A stretch of DNA of 21,798 nucleotides from Phoronis australis (GCA_002633005.1 NMRA01000311.1:499314-521111), one strand, 5' to 3'; positions 6,827 through 18,063 are shown, counted from the stretch's first letter. Program-made: numbers and translations. Notes: a model not told the origin generated them from the letters alone.

Positions 6827-8977
6827 CTGCAACGTAACAGTTTTATCGTTTTACATGTTTTGCATATTTTTTTTTCTGGAAAAAGACAACAACCGTCTTC
6901 TTTGTATCCATACCTTTACTAAAGCTGCATCCAAATCCACACATGTACTCTTCGACCACATACTGCCTGAACTCCACAAACTGCTGCATTATTAATGCAA
7001 AATAGTACCATCTCAAATTGCAACAGTTTATGTACAATTCAGAAGCACAAATTGCTGTAATGCAATCAAAACGGAGTTAGGTGCAGCTACTTTTTGTACA
7101 AGGCTTCACCGTCTTCCGTGCCGGTTAGCTTGGCCGCCACATGAAAATGGCCAACGTCAGGGATGACTGGAGCTGGGAGGACAAGACCGCATGCCCCCTT
7201 GGCAGCCAAGAGATTGAAGAGAATGTAATCACAAGCAATATAACTGAGACTTTTGTGGAAAGGTCAAATGTGACGGATAATACGACCGCTAAAGTTGGGA
7301 AATGAGATGTCGAGTTTGATGAAAACTCCCATGTTGGGGGACTAACTTAGTAACATAAGCTATGACACCGCCTGACTAATATACATAATGCAGACGTAAT
7401 TGTCGTATTGTCTGTTAATTCGGAGGCCGTGCGCTAGGAAAGTACTGCAGGGAAAATACTCATGAGTTTAAAACTATCCTCTATAGTTTTCGTTGCAGGT
7501 TGTTTATCATTAGAGTCATTTTGAATAGAAAATCAGTGCGCTCCCAAAAAATTGCCACAGTTTGTGACTGAAATATATGTACATCCTGTCAATATGAGGG
7601 TTTCGACAATTTGTGAAACTTCACACTCTAACTAGAAATTGACACAACGAAAAATAACCGCACGACCGTCCGTGCATCAAAGTTCGTAACAAACTTTTAA
7701 ATTTTGAGGATTGCGACAGACTTTACAGTTTCGACAGATTGTTGCCCTACCAGCAGCGGCTCCTCAAACTTGAAACAATTGGACGCACAAAATGAGTGAC
7801 TCCAATAAAACCATTGCTCACGTCTACCTGTACCTGTAGTTGAATGCTTAGCTTGTCACCTAAACTATTGTGTGCGTTATGTCCAACTCAGTATTTTGTT
7901 GTATGCACTTACCTAGGGGCAACGAACGACTTCAGGAAAGCTTGTGCTGAGGCGTTGTGGATATGTGCAAGATAACCTCCGATAGTGACGCAGTTATTAA
8001 CGGCTGCCAACCAAGTTCTTGTCTTTATGTCCTGGTAATAACAAACTCCAAAAGGAGACGCCGTCCATGCGGGAGATGGACATGACGAGCTGTTGACTGT
8101 AAAAAATTGTTTGTGTCAACAAAGAAGTTTAATTCGATGGTCAGAAGTTTCAGAACTCCACGAATTCTAGAAACACCGTTCCCAATAGTACAACGTTACT
8201 TACATGTACTACAATATTCTAACCAAGTGCGAAACATTGACCGTTATTCTACTGCAGTAGCTTTACAGAATTAACGCTACGATGATCCAGACAGCTAGTA
8301 ACGGTTATTAATGATAAATTATAACTATTTTTCTGGAACTGCTATATAGAACTTGACGCTAAGCACGGATGTACTAAGGAGAAAGGGTGCACAATCATGG
8401 GTCAGAAAATTTGTAAGTTCTTCGTGCGGCATGGTGCAGTGATGTAGCCTCGGGAGGTCATTAACTATTACCCAGGACCATGGGAACTGGTGCCTAGGCG
8501 CAACAAATGCACAAATGTTACCTCGGACCATGGGAACTATTGCCTAGGCTCAACAAATGCACAGGCTTTCATCAGGGGTCAAAACTCTAAACTCAGTCCA
8601 TACCCGAGAGAATTTCTGGCGTTTGTTTGCATTTTAGGGACGCGGTAATGGTAAATATACCGCGGTCGCGATGTTCGCTGGGGCTTAGAGGGACTGCTGT
8701 ATGTGGAATCACAGCCGCGGCCATACAATCGTTTCTACTCCCTCTTTTCTTCGCAAAAATTACGCGAATATTCGCACAATACATGTACATTGCACTGGGG
8801 TCTCATAGTAATACATGAATGCATGTTATGGTATCAACAAATCTTAGGAAACAATTATCCCTTAAAACTAAATTCCAACCTGAAAAAAATCCGAATAGTC
8901 ATACCTATATTGTGGATGATGCCATACGACAATAATGTCGAAAATACAAGATGCGTGGACGCCAATATCTTGCCCAT
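6493..8977 (-). CDS. Secreted C-type lectin domain protein, three exons, complete
   Basis: Joining 8977-8905, 8096-7913 and 6826-6493 gives 196 residues with all junctions in phase (phase 1, then phase 2). Residues 1-24 are a leader-like hydrophobic segment. Residues 30-156 form a long-form C-type lectin domain with an N-terminal pair C30/C43, the long disulfide C60/C155 and the inner pair C131/C147. The WIGL motif is at 91-94 and QPD, the triplet typical of galactose-type sites, at 122-124. The usual WND calcium motif reads WCD (142-144), which adds an odd cysteine, so calcium and sugar binding are uncertain. N-glycosylation sequons lie at 26, 72, 148 and 151. After the domain a basic tail of 36 residues runs to the stop; a GTAAGG donor at 6603 could remove it. 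The likely role is extracellular carbohydrate or ligand recognition, as known for the family; the ligand is not predictable. Confidence 0.8.
6827..7912 (-). other. Lectin intron 2
   Basis: GT-AG intron of 1086 bp. Inside, about 7085-7310 is more GC-rich than its surroundings and open on both strands. On the plus strand a 54-codon ORF (7141-7305) starts in GCCGCCACATGA, very near the vertebrate start consensus. On the minus strand a frame runs from a weak acceptor to a stop at about 7096-7098. Neither has a recognisable domain. Phases of exons 2 and 3 fit directly, so no exon is needed here. Confidence 0.55.
7913..8096 (-). CDS. Lectin exon 2, first half of the CTLD
   Basis: It is bounded by a T-rich acceptor (TTTTTTACAG) and a consensus donor (CCTAG|GTAAGT). 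It is 184 bp, phase 1 in and phase 2 out, with no stop in the coding frame. It carries SCPSPAW, then CYYQ, an aromatic residue and Ala-rich helix (TWLAAVNNC) and GGYLAHI, which correspond to the first strand, helix 1 and the first conserved cysteine region of a CTLD. Confidence 0.85.
8097..8904 (-). other. Lectin intron 1
   Basis: GT-AG intron of 808 bp between leader and CTLD exons. It contains a 50-bp tandem duplication (8475-8566) and a GC-rich patch near 8640-8730 with the palindromic stretch ACCGCGGT. Confidence 0.55.
8475..8566 (+). repeat. 50-bp tandem duplication, 1.9 copies
   Basis: Starting GGACCATGGGAACT at 8475 and again at 8525 (period 50), with both copies containing TGCCTAGG and CAACAAATGCACA. 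A few substitutions separate them. Confidence 0.85.
8905..8977 (-). CDS. Lectin exon 1, leader peptide
   Basis: ATG at 8975-8977 in TTCATGG context codes 24 residues (MGKILASTHLVFSTLLSYG and five more) and ends in phase 1 at ATAG|GTATGA. The hydrophobic stretch and position suit a signal peptide, though its core is only moderately hydrophobic. The start is supported by a TATA box about 45 bases upstream and by the phase match to the next exon, giving a Val codon across the junction. Confidence 0.7.
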
Positions 8978-9019
8978 GAAGGTGCGTCTGTCTTATTGAC
9001 AATCTACCAAACGTACTGG

Positions 9020-9027
9020 TATTTATA
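9020..9027 (-). promoter_or_regulatory. TATA box of the lectin gene
   Basis: TATAAATA on the minus strand lies 43-50 bases before the lectin ATG. A start site 25-30 bases below it would leave a 5' UTR of about 15-20 bases. The motif could occur by chance in A+T-rich DNA, but strand and spacing fit the gene model. Confidence 0.5.
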
Positions 9028-9634
9028 CATGAACTTTGCATCCACAAAGCGACAAGCAATTGCACGATATTTGCTCAATAATTTATAGACTCAGTAATGG
9101 GTCTTAACTCTTTTGAAGCGATCGGTTTGCATTCATTCAATATCACCTGGGAAAGTCACACTGACTTTGTTGTTTAAAGTGAATACTTTGCAGATATATT
9201 CACAAGAATTAATTTATTAATTAGTCAGTCTGTCATAGTATACCCAGACCATCACTTGAAGCCGAGAGTTCGTTACAATACAAATATTTGCTTCTACGAA
9301 TCAGTCGACAGCAATGTTGATTTTGACACGAAACAAAACTACAAAAATATCGCCTGAAGTGCAATAATAACATGGGAGAAGTTGGTTGTGACTAAATCGT
9401 ATCAACGAGGTTATGTCCGGTAAGAAATGTACCCATGCAGATAAGCAATTGCCAAATATACAATTTCTGCGAATTTCGTGAGCACACCTTGCGATAGTGA
9501 AAGCTTATCTTAATTATGTGCGAATGCTTCAATCGACGTTTTGCTGGTTTCCATGGAACAACTGAAAACGAAGCAGGAATCTCAACCAAACGTTCATGAA
9601 TGCGTCGCTGAAACCCAATGATTTCTGAGTATAT
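9028..9634. other. Upstream flank of the lectin gene, no recognised gene
   Basis: Mostly A+T-rich. An 81-codon minus ORF (9392-9637) has no domain features. Confidence 0.4.
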
Positions 9635-9778
9635 CATGGGCGGCGCACCTTAGGGGGCTTGGGGGCTATAGCCCCACTTCTTGCAGTGCTGCGCTGTCCA
9701 TGGTCTATACATGTAGGCGGCGCACCACAGAGGGGCTAGGTGGCTTTAGCCCTTCACTTTTTTCAGTGCTGCGCCGCC
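9635..9778 (+). repeat. Two tandem foldback units
   Basis: Two related units about 77 bp apart each begin with GGCGGCGCA (9639-9647, 9716-9724) and end with its complement. In unit 2 the 9-bp arms are perfect (TGCGCCGCC at 9770-9778); in unit 1 the 13-bp arms 9635-9647 and 9690-9702 match at 11 positions. Each unit also has an inner GGGGCTA/TAGCCC palindrome; in unit 1 it is GGGGCTATAGCCCC (9662-9675). This looks like a short foldback element or MITE family present twice. Confidence 0.8.
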
Positions 9779-11330
9779 CATATGTATGGGGAAATGAAAG
9801 ACAAATGAATACTATTTGCTTGTTTGGTATGACGCCAACTGCACGTATTGTGCCCAATCAAATAAAATTAAAATGCCAAAATTATAAACAACTCAGTCAG
9901 ATTCGCGCAGCTCTGTAAATTACTAAGCACTTCGGAATTTAGTTGCTAAGCCATGGCCAGTATTAATCTTTCTGAACTAACCAGGAGCATATACATGTAC
10001 AATGCGATAATTCAAAACCCATACCTGTACAAAATTCAAGTACTAAATTTCCCCCATGTAGATGTGAAACGGAAAAAACGTGCAAGACTTGCAGAAGCTT
10101 TGAGTAAAATACGACTGTGCATTTCTATTCTCATTTGTGCTCGTTCATTCTATACAATCCGTAACTTTCTCACAGCACCATTTCATCGGTGTTTAAAAGC
10201 GCTCCACCATTCTATGAAACTAATCTCTCACATGACCTGGAACATGTTACCACACGACCTGTTAATAACACCAAGTACATGCGAGTAGTTTTTTGTAATT
10301 ACTTGGGCGAATCACAAAGTAGTGCAAAGTAGATATCCACGCGCTTTACATTTTATTGCCTGCTAAAACACTAATACCAACAACCCGGTGAAACACGCGC
10401 CAACCAAACAACGCCGGAATTCCATGAAGGTGACAAGGTTATGATTGACAAATCGGGTGTCGCAACTGTACGCACACCAGTCAGAAGTTCATGCAAACAA
10501 CTTCTTAAAAGGACCCATCTTCGGCGGCGAATTCTGACGTTTGTTCAAACGGAGACGAACCCCAACTGAACAAGCGCAGGGAGACGGTCTAGCTGTGCTG
10601 TCTCAACGTCAGTTCAGTGTTCACGCATGCGGAAGCCCTGTCGACTGTTATTGATAAACATTTGTTAAGTTTTAATATTACAGCTTCAAAGACTATTTAT
10701 TAGATTCTAACTTGAACTTTTGTTACGAAAGATGAATACAATTTACAATTGCTAAGTTTAGAATAAAACTATTATCCATCTACTTCACCTTGCGCAAGCG
10801 TGTTTTTACGAAAATTGCCTCAGGTGGTTGAAAAATTTAGACACGTGGAGTTTTACGGCAAAAAGTGCGTTTTAAAGGTTCATGTGAGAAAACAAGTCTT
10901 GAGACAACTGTAGGGATCCCCATTTCCGCACCCGTTTGTACATACATGAATGTATAGTGATGTACACGACGAGGTCACACGGAAATGAGCGAACTTTGCA
11001 TCGAATGAGATGTAATTGTGGGTCAAAATCGCGTCCAATTATTGGCAGATACGTCATCAGTGAACATCCGAATTAGCTGAATAGTTGAGGAGCCGTCCGG
11101 TATGTCGTCATTTTGAATACCGCAACTTATGCTCTAAAGTGTCACGAGAAGCAAACTTAGCATCACCTTTGTTTGGGCTTTGTCTGTGAAAAGTCGACGA
11201 TATAAATTAAATTTTTAAAGCGGAGTAAATTGCATTGATGGTCATGAATTCATGTCATCATTGCGTGAATGTCGCAGATTTGTTTTGATATGGCAACCAT
11301 CTCTGAGTTCGATACACACGTATGTAAGCT
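9779..11330. other. No recognised gene
   Basis: The longest plus ORF (9953-10288, 111 codons) has no family signature. A second plus frame without an early ATG is open from about 10372 to 10569 and is comparatively GC-rich with many basic residues. The stretch 10380-10640 is the most GC- and CpG-rich part and might be regulatory or an unrecognised exon. I can support nothing further. Confidence 0.35.
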
Positions 11331-11995
11331 TGGTCTTCATTGTACACTCTCTCGTGTATAACACCAGTATGATCCATAGTGTCTACAATCTGCACTATAG
11401 TAAGTCTACTTAGTGTACTATTTTTGGCAACAAATTTCGTAATTTCAAATGTCCTTAATTGTGATGCCCATATATTCAGAGATTTTGATTTGTAACATTT
11501 CCATTGTTACATAATAAAAAATGGTCATTTTCGCAAACCTAACACTTCCTTTTATCTATGGTACAGAGCTTCGCTGACTGAGGCGCTTCATCGCAGGCAT
11601 ACCTGTATGCCGAACATAAATTCTACTTCCATTCTGTTTTTCATCAACACTCCATCATTTGCCTTTGTACTTGCTTGACCTACCTCAAAATTTACAGGCC
11701 TTCCTACCAATTTTATCTTGGCTTGGCTGCAAATTTAATAGACACTGCACATTCAGGCATTTTGCTGTCCAACTAACCGTACCTTATTCTAGGGCTGCAA
11801 CGCATATCTTAGACGTATAAATATGGATTCAATACAGTTTGGATAGGAGTATCTAATGCAATGAAAACGGCAACATCGATGAAGCAAAATAAAACATACA
11901 CAGATTAATCTAATTGTATTAGTGATTTTGGCAGCTTATAAATGCTGTTTCTAAACTTATTAAGTAAAAATTGTTCTCATCGTTTCTAACAAAAG
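11331..11995 (+). repeat. Large inverted repeat, left arm
   Basis: Pairs with 13760-14335 read in reverse complement. Clear anchors include CACTCTCTCGTG, GGCAACAAATTTC, CTTGCTTGACCTACCTCAAA, TCTAGGGCTGCAA and CAGCTTATAAATG, in the same order along both arms. The left arm carries about 70-90 extra bases near 11710-11790. Open frames in the arms are short and broken differently in each, so the arms do not look coding. Confidence 0.9.
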
Positions 11996-12074
11996 AACTC
12001 CCGAACGGAAAATTTTCAACGAATGTCTTACGTCAGCCACCGTAAGTGTGACCAATTGATGAATGGTCACTTTT

Positions 12075-12152
12075 AGGGGTCCTGCATTTTTCGAACCAGT
12101 TTTATTCACTGAACCACAGGCATCAAACTGGTTATAAAAACCCGGGACCCCT
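12075..12152. repeat. Imperfect 78-nt foldback
   Basis: Outer arms AGGGGTC (12075-12081) and GACCCCT (12146-12152), inner perfect arms AACCAGTTT (12094-12102) and AAACTGGTT (12125-12133), loop of 22 nt. Unpaired bases lie between the two stems. Confidence 0.7.
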
Positions 12153-13661
12153 GTATAAATCATTTCACAATCCACAGCTGCTCACATGTGCTAGCTTTCC
12201 TTACAATTTTTCACTAACGTCGGTTTGCAAAGAAATTTGTCAAAGTATGGAATTTGCGATCTTCACGATAGTTTTAAAACATAACTGGATTATAAAAACA
12301 ATCATCCTCTGCTCTGAATACATTTCCTGCACAAGAATTAGCAGCCCAAAATTAAATAAATTTGTCAATGCAAAAATGGAAACTTCGAACTCTGTTTCCG
12401 CTTCAGCAGGTAGCACTGAACATTCAGGCTGTGACCACAGGGCATTTTCTAGTGCCTAGAAATTAAATACAGGGCGTGTGTCAGGTTAAGCGGGTGGTTT
12501 GAGAAATTTGTTGAAGGCAATTATCAGGAAACTTATTTACTTGTGTTTTTGAATTAGAAAAGCCAAGTTTTTTAGCCGTGACCTTCTTTCCATGCAAAAT
12601 GGTGGCTGTCGTTTGCTTTCAAAACTTGTCGCCTGCTGACTGAGAAACCGTGTGCAATTTCAGGTGGCTGTCAGACAGATCTAAATTGCCAAAAAAGTAG
12701 CTTGTAAGTGTCTTACTATGATGACATTTTTAGAATTTAGATAAAACGAGCATTCTGAATCTGTTGTCAGATTGTTTCTAGCACTCGCACAGAAGTAGTA
12801 AATTTGGGAAGAAAACTGTCAAATTTGGTGATTTTTGGTCGTATTTTTGTGTGCCGGTATTTTTTCTCATGTGAATTAGCACATTGAAAATCTGTAGCAG
12901 AATTAAGAGTTAGATATCATGAGTAGTGTTTTTGAATTGGGAACACTTAAAAACCTCTTGTTTTTAACAGACTCTCCATAATGACCTGAGATATCGACTC
13001 GTCTCCACTTGGGTGTGTAATAACTTTGGTGTGCCTCCTAAACTCTCGAGGGTGAGTTTCGTTTCTAATTCAACCAATGACATTCAAGTACAAACTAGGT
13101 CATTGGGATTTTAAAATTGTTGGAATACTCAGCGACAAATCGGATGGCGTCGAAAGCAAGGCGTGAGTGTGGAAAATGCTAACATTTTTGTATATATCGT
13201 GTACTGCCAGCTTCTTTTATCTAATACATTTTCTGTCTTGGTTAGGAAATGGTACTGTATATTGCTGGCAACTACAACAGGTGGTGCACTGAATTGAAAT
13301 TCGCAATATTTGTATAAAGTTGTATTCCATGGTTTACCAACCTTGTGAAGGGTGTCTAAAATTTGTTATTTACAAACGAGTTACATGTCTACTGTAAAGT
13401 GAATTTTCCATTAAAAGTCCATCAATTTTTTCCACCGAATACACAATTCTTTACGTTTGTCACAACGACACTTTTTGTTAACAGGAGATGCCAAATCATT
13501 GCGTTTTCTCAGCAAGAAATTGCTTAAACAACAGTTTATGTCATACTTTTGAGTTGATGGTGGTATCGATTTTTTCAGAAATTAAGTAAGGATGCAACTA
13601 AACGGGTCAGAATGTTTTCGGCTCGCGTCAGTTCCGTTCACTTTTCACAGTGTTCGTTACT

Positions 13662-13717
13662 CTGATTTACCGATTCAGATCTTTTAAGAACTTTTAAGAT
13701 CTGAATCGTGAAATCAG
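13662..13717. repeat. Strong 22-bp hairpin
   Basis: The arms 13662-13683 and 13696-13717 are complementary at 20 of 22 positions with a 12-nt loop. The inner 13 pairs (CGATTCAGATCTT and complement) are perfect. It might be a small-RNA precursor, a foldback remnant or a cruciform; sequence alone cannot choose. Confidence 0.75.
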
Positions 13718-13759
13718 TCTTATATATTTTTAACTAATGTAAACATATGTACAAGCTTA

Positions 13760-14335
13760 TCTTTTGTTAGAAAGCGTCATTAGAAATATTGAGAACTGTT
13801 TAGAAACAACATTTATAAGCTGTCACAATCACTACTGCAATTCGATTAATATGTTTATGCCAATTTTTGCTTGTCCAATGTTGCCGTTTCCATGGCCTAT
13901 TAGAGACATCTATCCAACCTGTAACTGAATCCATATTTTGATGTCTAAGATATGTATTGCAGCCCTAGAATTAGGGGGTGGATGGCCAGTAAATTTTGAG
14001 GTAGGTCAAGCAAGTGCAAACATAATCGATGCAGTGTTTAAAATATGTGAAGACAAAGAAGAAAACAGAATGGAAGCAGAATATTTGTATTTATGTTCAG
14101 CATATGCCTCATGATGACGAAAGACCGCGAGTCTGCGAAGCTTTGTACCAGATATAAAAGGAAGAGTTCGGTTGGCGAAAATGACCAAATAAATAATACG
14201 TAAGAATGGGCATTTTACAAAACTTTAAATTATGAAATTTGTTGCCAACAATAGTTAAGTAAGTAGTCTGACTACAGTGCCGATTGTACACCCTATGAAC
14301 TGGTATTATGCACGAGAGAGTGGCCAATGAAAACG
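13760..14335 (-). repeat. Large inverted repeat, right arm
   Basis: Reverse-complement partner of 11331-11995, diverged by many substitutions and indels. The arms enclose a spacer of about 1.76 kb. Two overlapping minus ORFs in and beyond the arm (14006-14188, 14109-14408) have no counterpart of similar length in the left arm and no domain. Confidence 0.9.
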
Positions 14336-14887
14336 TCATACATGTAGATATGGATAGAATTGCGGCTGGAATGATAATACAGAATACAGCAAAACAAGTG
14401 GACTCCATTGATATTTAATATAAAATTCGCAAGGGTTTGGTTCATGAAAAGTGACTGATAGCTTATGACAGAAATTTGGTGTTATGCTCCACAGAGCAAA
14501 AGAATAAAGTATTTGGAAATATGCCCATCACTGTTAATTACTTAGAAAATTGGTACAAATTAATTTCCATGCAATATTGTGCTAATAATAACTAAACCTT
14601 TATTTGTCAACTGTGAAGTGGGAAAGTAAGACCAACTGTTATTTTTTTAGTCTTTAGTCACTTTTCGTGAAACGGACCCCCGTAGCAATAGAATCATATT
14701 ACAGGTTAGAGTGCACAAACTGCAGTTATGAAGTACAGGTTGCTGTTACATTGTCAAGATTTAAGCAATGGATATATATGTTGATAGATATTACGGTTCA
14801 CAACGTACTAAAGGGATTCTTATGTAACGAAATACATCGCACCGTAATATAGCTAAGAATTAATACACAAAGCACACCGAGAGTGGC
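14336..14887. other. No recognised gene
   Basis: Includes a 61-codon plus ORF (14667-14852) without features. The rest is A+T-rich. Confidence 0.4.
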
Positions 14888-14992
14888 GTAGATAAAGTGA
14901 TATCCCACGAGACATTATTTCGCGTATCGACCAATACCGAAGGTCGACTTCGATACGCGGAATAATGTCAAGTGGGATTTCACTTCATCTAC
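14888..14992. repeat. Foldback element with 43-bp arms
   Basis: The arms 14888-14930 and 14950-14992 match as reverse complements at 38 of 43 positions. The 19-nt loop contains a further stem (CGACC ... GGTCG), so the whole 105 bp can fold into one long hairpin. GC-rich GCGTATCGA blocks lie next to the loop. No target-site duplication was recognised. It resembles a minimal foldback transposon or MITE. Confidence 0.85.
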
Positions 14993-17900
14993 CCTTATCG
15001 AGGTACGTTTTGTATTCATGCCCTGCCCTTCAAATTCCCATTCAAATTCGCTCATTTTTGGGCAGATTGTTTAAATACTTTACCCAGACTGTTCACGTGG
15101 CGGATCACCTCCTATATGCATGTACTTCCACATTTGGTTACAAGTTTTCTCTAGTAAAAGAAACATTTTTAATTATAACAATATTATTTGAAAGCAGGTG
15201 ACAAAAATGAAAAAAACTGTAATTGTGCATTGAAAGGATAACATTTGATGAAAGTAGTTAAACAACTGTAATTGATACTGTAGTTACCGAGGAAACGGTG
15301 CATGAGTTGCAGACGATATAATATCTAACCGATCCTACCATCAACCACTAACGCAGTGTTGGCTCTTCACTAAAGCCTACAAATCATCTCTAACCTACGT
15401 AAGTACATGTAAGTTGAAACCAGTTTTATAACCGTATGAAAGAATGAATCGATAGTGTCTTTTTGACAAAAGGCGAGTTCACACAAGAGTCAACCAAAAG
15501 AAATGCGCACTGTGCAGTCCAATGCCACAAACACAGTGTCTTTGAATCATAGTAGCCCAGGCCCTTAACCCGGAAACATTTGAAGCTCGGATCAAAGCAC
15601 CAAATTTGGCACACTGGTATTTTTGACCTACTGAATCTCATAGTGTCGGTTGCCCAAATTTTGAGGTCAAGGCCAAGGTCAAATCTCGAAAAACAAAATA
15701 TCCACCAAAAACACTCTTGAGAGATAACATGCACATTTTAAGGCTAGGTAATGGTACTTTATTAACTTGAAATTTATCAAAATGAAAGTGTAACATTTTT
15801 CCACATAATGTTAAGACACTCCAGAAATTGAATGCCAAAATTGAGCTCGCGCGGCTGAGGTTGCGGTGCGCGTGAGTAGCAGCTATTTGTATTCGTTTGT
15901 TCAGGTGTCGGTTTTTTGATATGAAATATAGTAAGATCTTTTTGTTTAATCCAAACGAAGTGCTTTTATTGAGATGTTATCACCGATAATTTCTTCCAAA
16001 TAAATTTCATCTACATTTTTGGAATATTTTGCAACCCGGTCCCCAAACATTGTCAAACGAAGTATCACCCGCTTGCGATTCGAGAATCCAAACCTAGGTG
16101 CCACCGTTGCATAACTGATAGGCGTAACGTACATGTAAAGCCATCTAAAATTGTCGCAATGATTTCGAAAGTTATTAATTTCCTTATAATCAAGCACCAC
16201 CTGAGGTCAAATACGATGCTAAAACTCATGTGCCTGGGGCAAATAATGAATTAAATGTATTTTTAACAGTTGGCCAATGGGAAAAGTAAGAGATTTTAGA
16301 ATTTGGATCCCTCACAGCTGATGTGAAGAATTTCGCCAGGTGCATACATCTGTATACATAAATTGCACTTTTGGTGCCGTTTGGTATCACTGCATTCTTC
16401 GGTAAAAATTCAGGATACAATGACACTTACAAAGATGGTATGTACCAATTAACCGAACTACCTATGGGCAATTTGCAGATAATGGTTTTCTGATAGGTAA
16501 AGAATGGGAAAACATCTATTGTGTGGCCTTGAGATATACTGTTAGAAAGCTAATTACTTTGGTTGCAGTTTAGGACATTCTATAGACATTTAGCACCAAA
16601 CTCGTTTCTTTACAAAGTAAAAATTAGTGCTTCTGATACATATAGCGTTAGCAATAGGCACTGGAACACGTTTTCACGATTGTTATGTTACTAAAGAAAT
16701 CGAATTCTGGAAAAGAACAATTTTCGAAACAAAGCACACTTGTCACATAGTTGCATTCAAGTACGTAAAAACGGGACAACTGCGTTGATAATCAGGAAAT
16801 CCAGACTCAAAGTGGGACGCCTGGGACTATGTCAAAACGCAAGGGTGAAATGTTTGCCACAGCACACAAAAACGTCCCGACAGAGTGTTTTGTTGAACCA
16901 GAGATTACGGAAAATTGCAGGCACTCCTGAATTTCATAAAAACGTCCCATTTTTGTCTATATGTGGAACGGAAAAATAGGGCTCTGTTTGGTGGGAAATC
17001 ACAATTATAGTATATGGTAATATGTCAATCCACAGTTTGTCACAACCATAAACATTTTATTTCTTAATTTTATTTCACTAACATATAATTGATTATATTA
17101 CAGCTCAGAAATCATGTTAATATTATATCTGGGCACCATGTAAACACTGCGCAAATGATTTATTATACACACAATACAAAACAGTATTAATATATATATA
17201 CGCATACATGCGCACATACTAAGCCACTCAAATTAGTGCACGAGTATTTTTTAAAGTTCCGTGAACACACTTGTTATAAGGATATAAACTTGTCTTTTAT
17301 AATTGCAGAACAAACAGTCAGAAACCAAATGTCACTTCTTTCCAAAAATACTACAACATAATTTTAACAACCAAAAGTATTTTCTTGAAAAACAGGTAAA
17401 TTGATAGCTTGTTGAAAATGACTCTAAGACTGGAGATGAAAAGATATCAGAGGCCAGACTATTTCTGCATACAGCCGGAGCCAAGGGTTTGGTGCCTTTA
17501 AAAACGAGCGGTGTACATGTAATTGATGGATTATTTTGCCGATAAAACACTGAGTGGCTGGAGCCATACCTCAAGCTTCTCGCTTCATGATTCCATTATG
17601 AACATAAATGGCAAAATGAAAACGAATCAGTGAAGTTAGGCTTGATTTGATAATTACAACACTATATCAAAACTCAATCGAGCGGACAACCGGAAATTCA
17701 CAGCGCAAACTCTCTTGACCAGTCCCGTGAAATCTCAGTGGTCGCAAGCTCTAACACTTGAATGCATGGGTCACAGGCAGGAGCTCGTATTCCCATCATC
17801 CAGGTGTATGGCTTGATCAAGTCCAGATGAAGACAACATAGAGAATCTAAAATTGTTATCCAACCCCAGCCCAGGGCAGAGTTTCGTAAACTATCATGTT

Positions 17901-18063
17901 TCTTGCGATCACGTAAGACCATGCGAGTGAATGGTGTTTCGTGAGCACTTTTTTGTCATTTTAGCATCTCGATGTTTTCCAATTGACGTAGAGTGGTAAA
18001 ATGACGTGGTTTTGTTGAAAATTTTCATCTTTGAGAAACCCCAAAGAGTGTACTTCTTGTCAG
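14993..18063. other. 3 kb without a recognised gene
   Basis: Several minus ORFs of 66-102 codons occur (15426-15734, 15946-16200, 16226-16426, 17332-17574, 17698-17922), none with a domain, start context or splice partner I can support. Three hexamers AGGTCA-AGGCCA-AGGTCA abut at 15664-15681. GGGAC/GTCCC recurs several times in 16770-16950. An A+T-rich tract spans about 17040-17230. The stretch 17690-17820 is open on both strands and ends at a CAG|GTGTAT donor-like site. Confidence 0.35.

Larger units (their letters stand above)
11996..13759. other. Spacer of the large inverted repeat
   Basis: A+T-rich with no recognised gene. It holds two smaller foldbacks (12075-12152, 13662-13717). No transposase or other protein domain is visible in any frame. 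Confidence 0.4.

Noticed and set aside
9953-10288. 111-codon plus ORF
   Set aside because: No recognisable domain, composition like the surrounding A+T-rich DNA, no splice or promoter support.
15946-16426. Two consecutive minus ORFs that look mildly protein-like
   Set aside because: No family signature, no phase partner, and an AATAAA inside the first ORF near its end.
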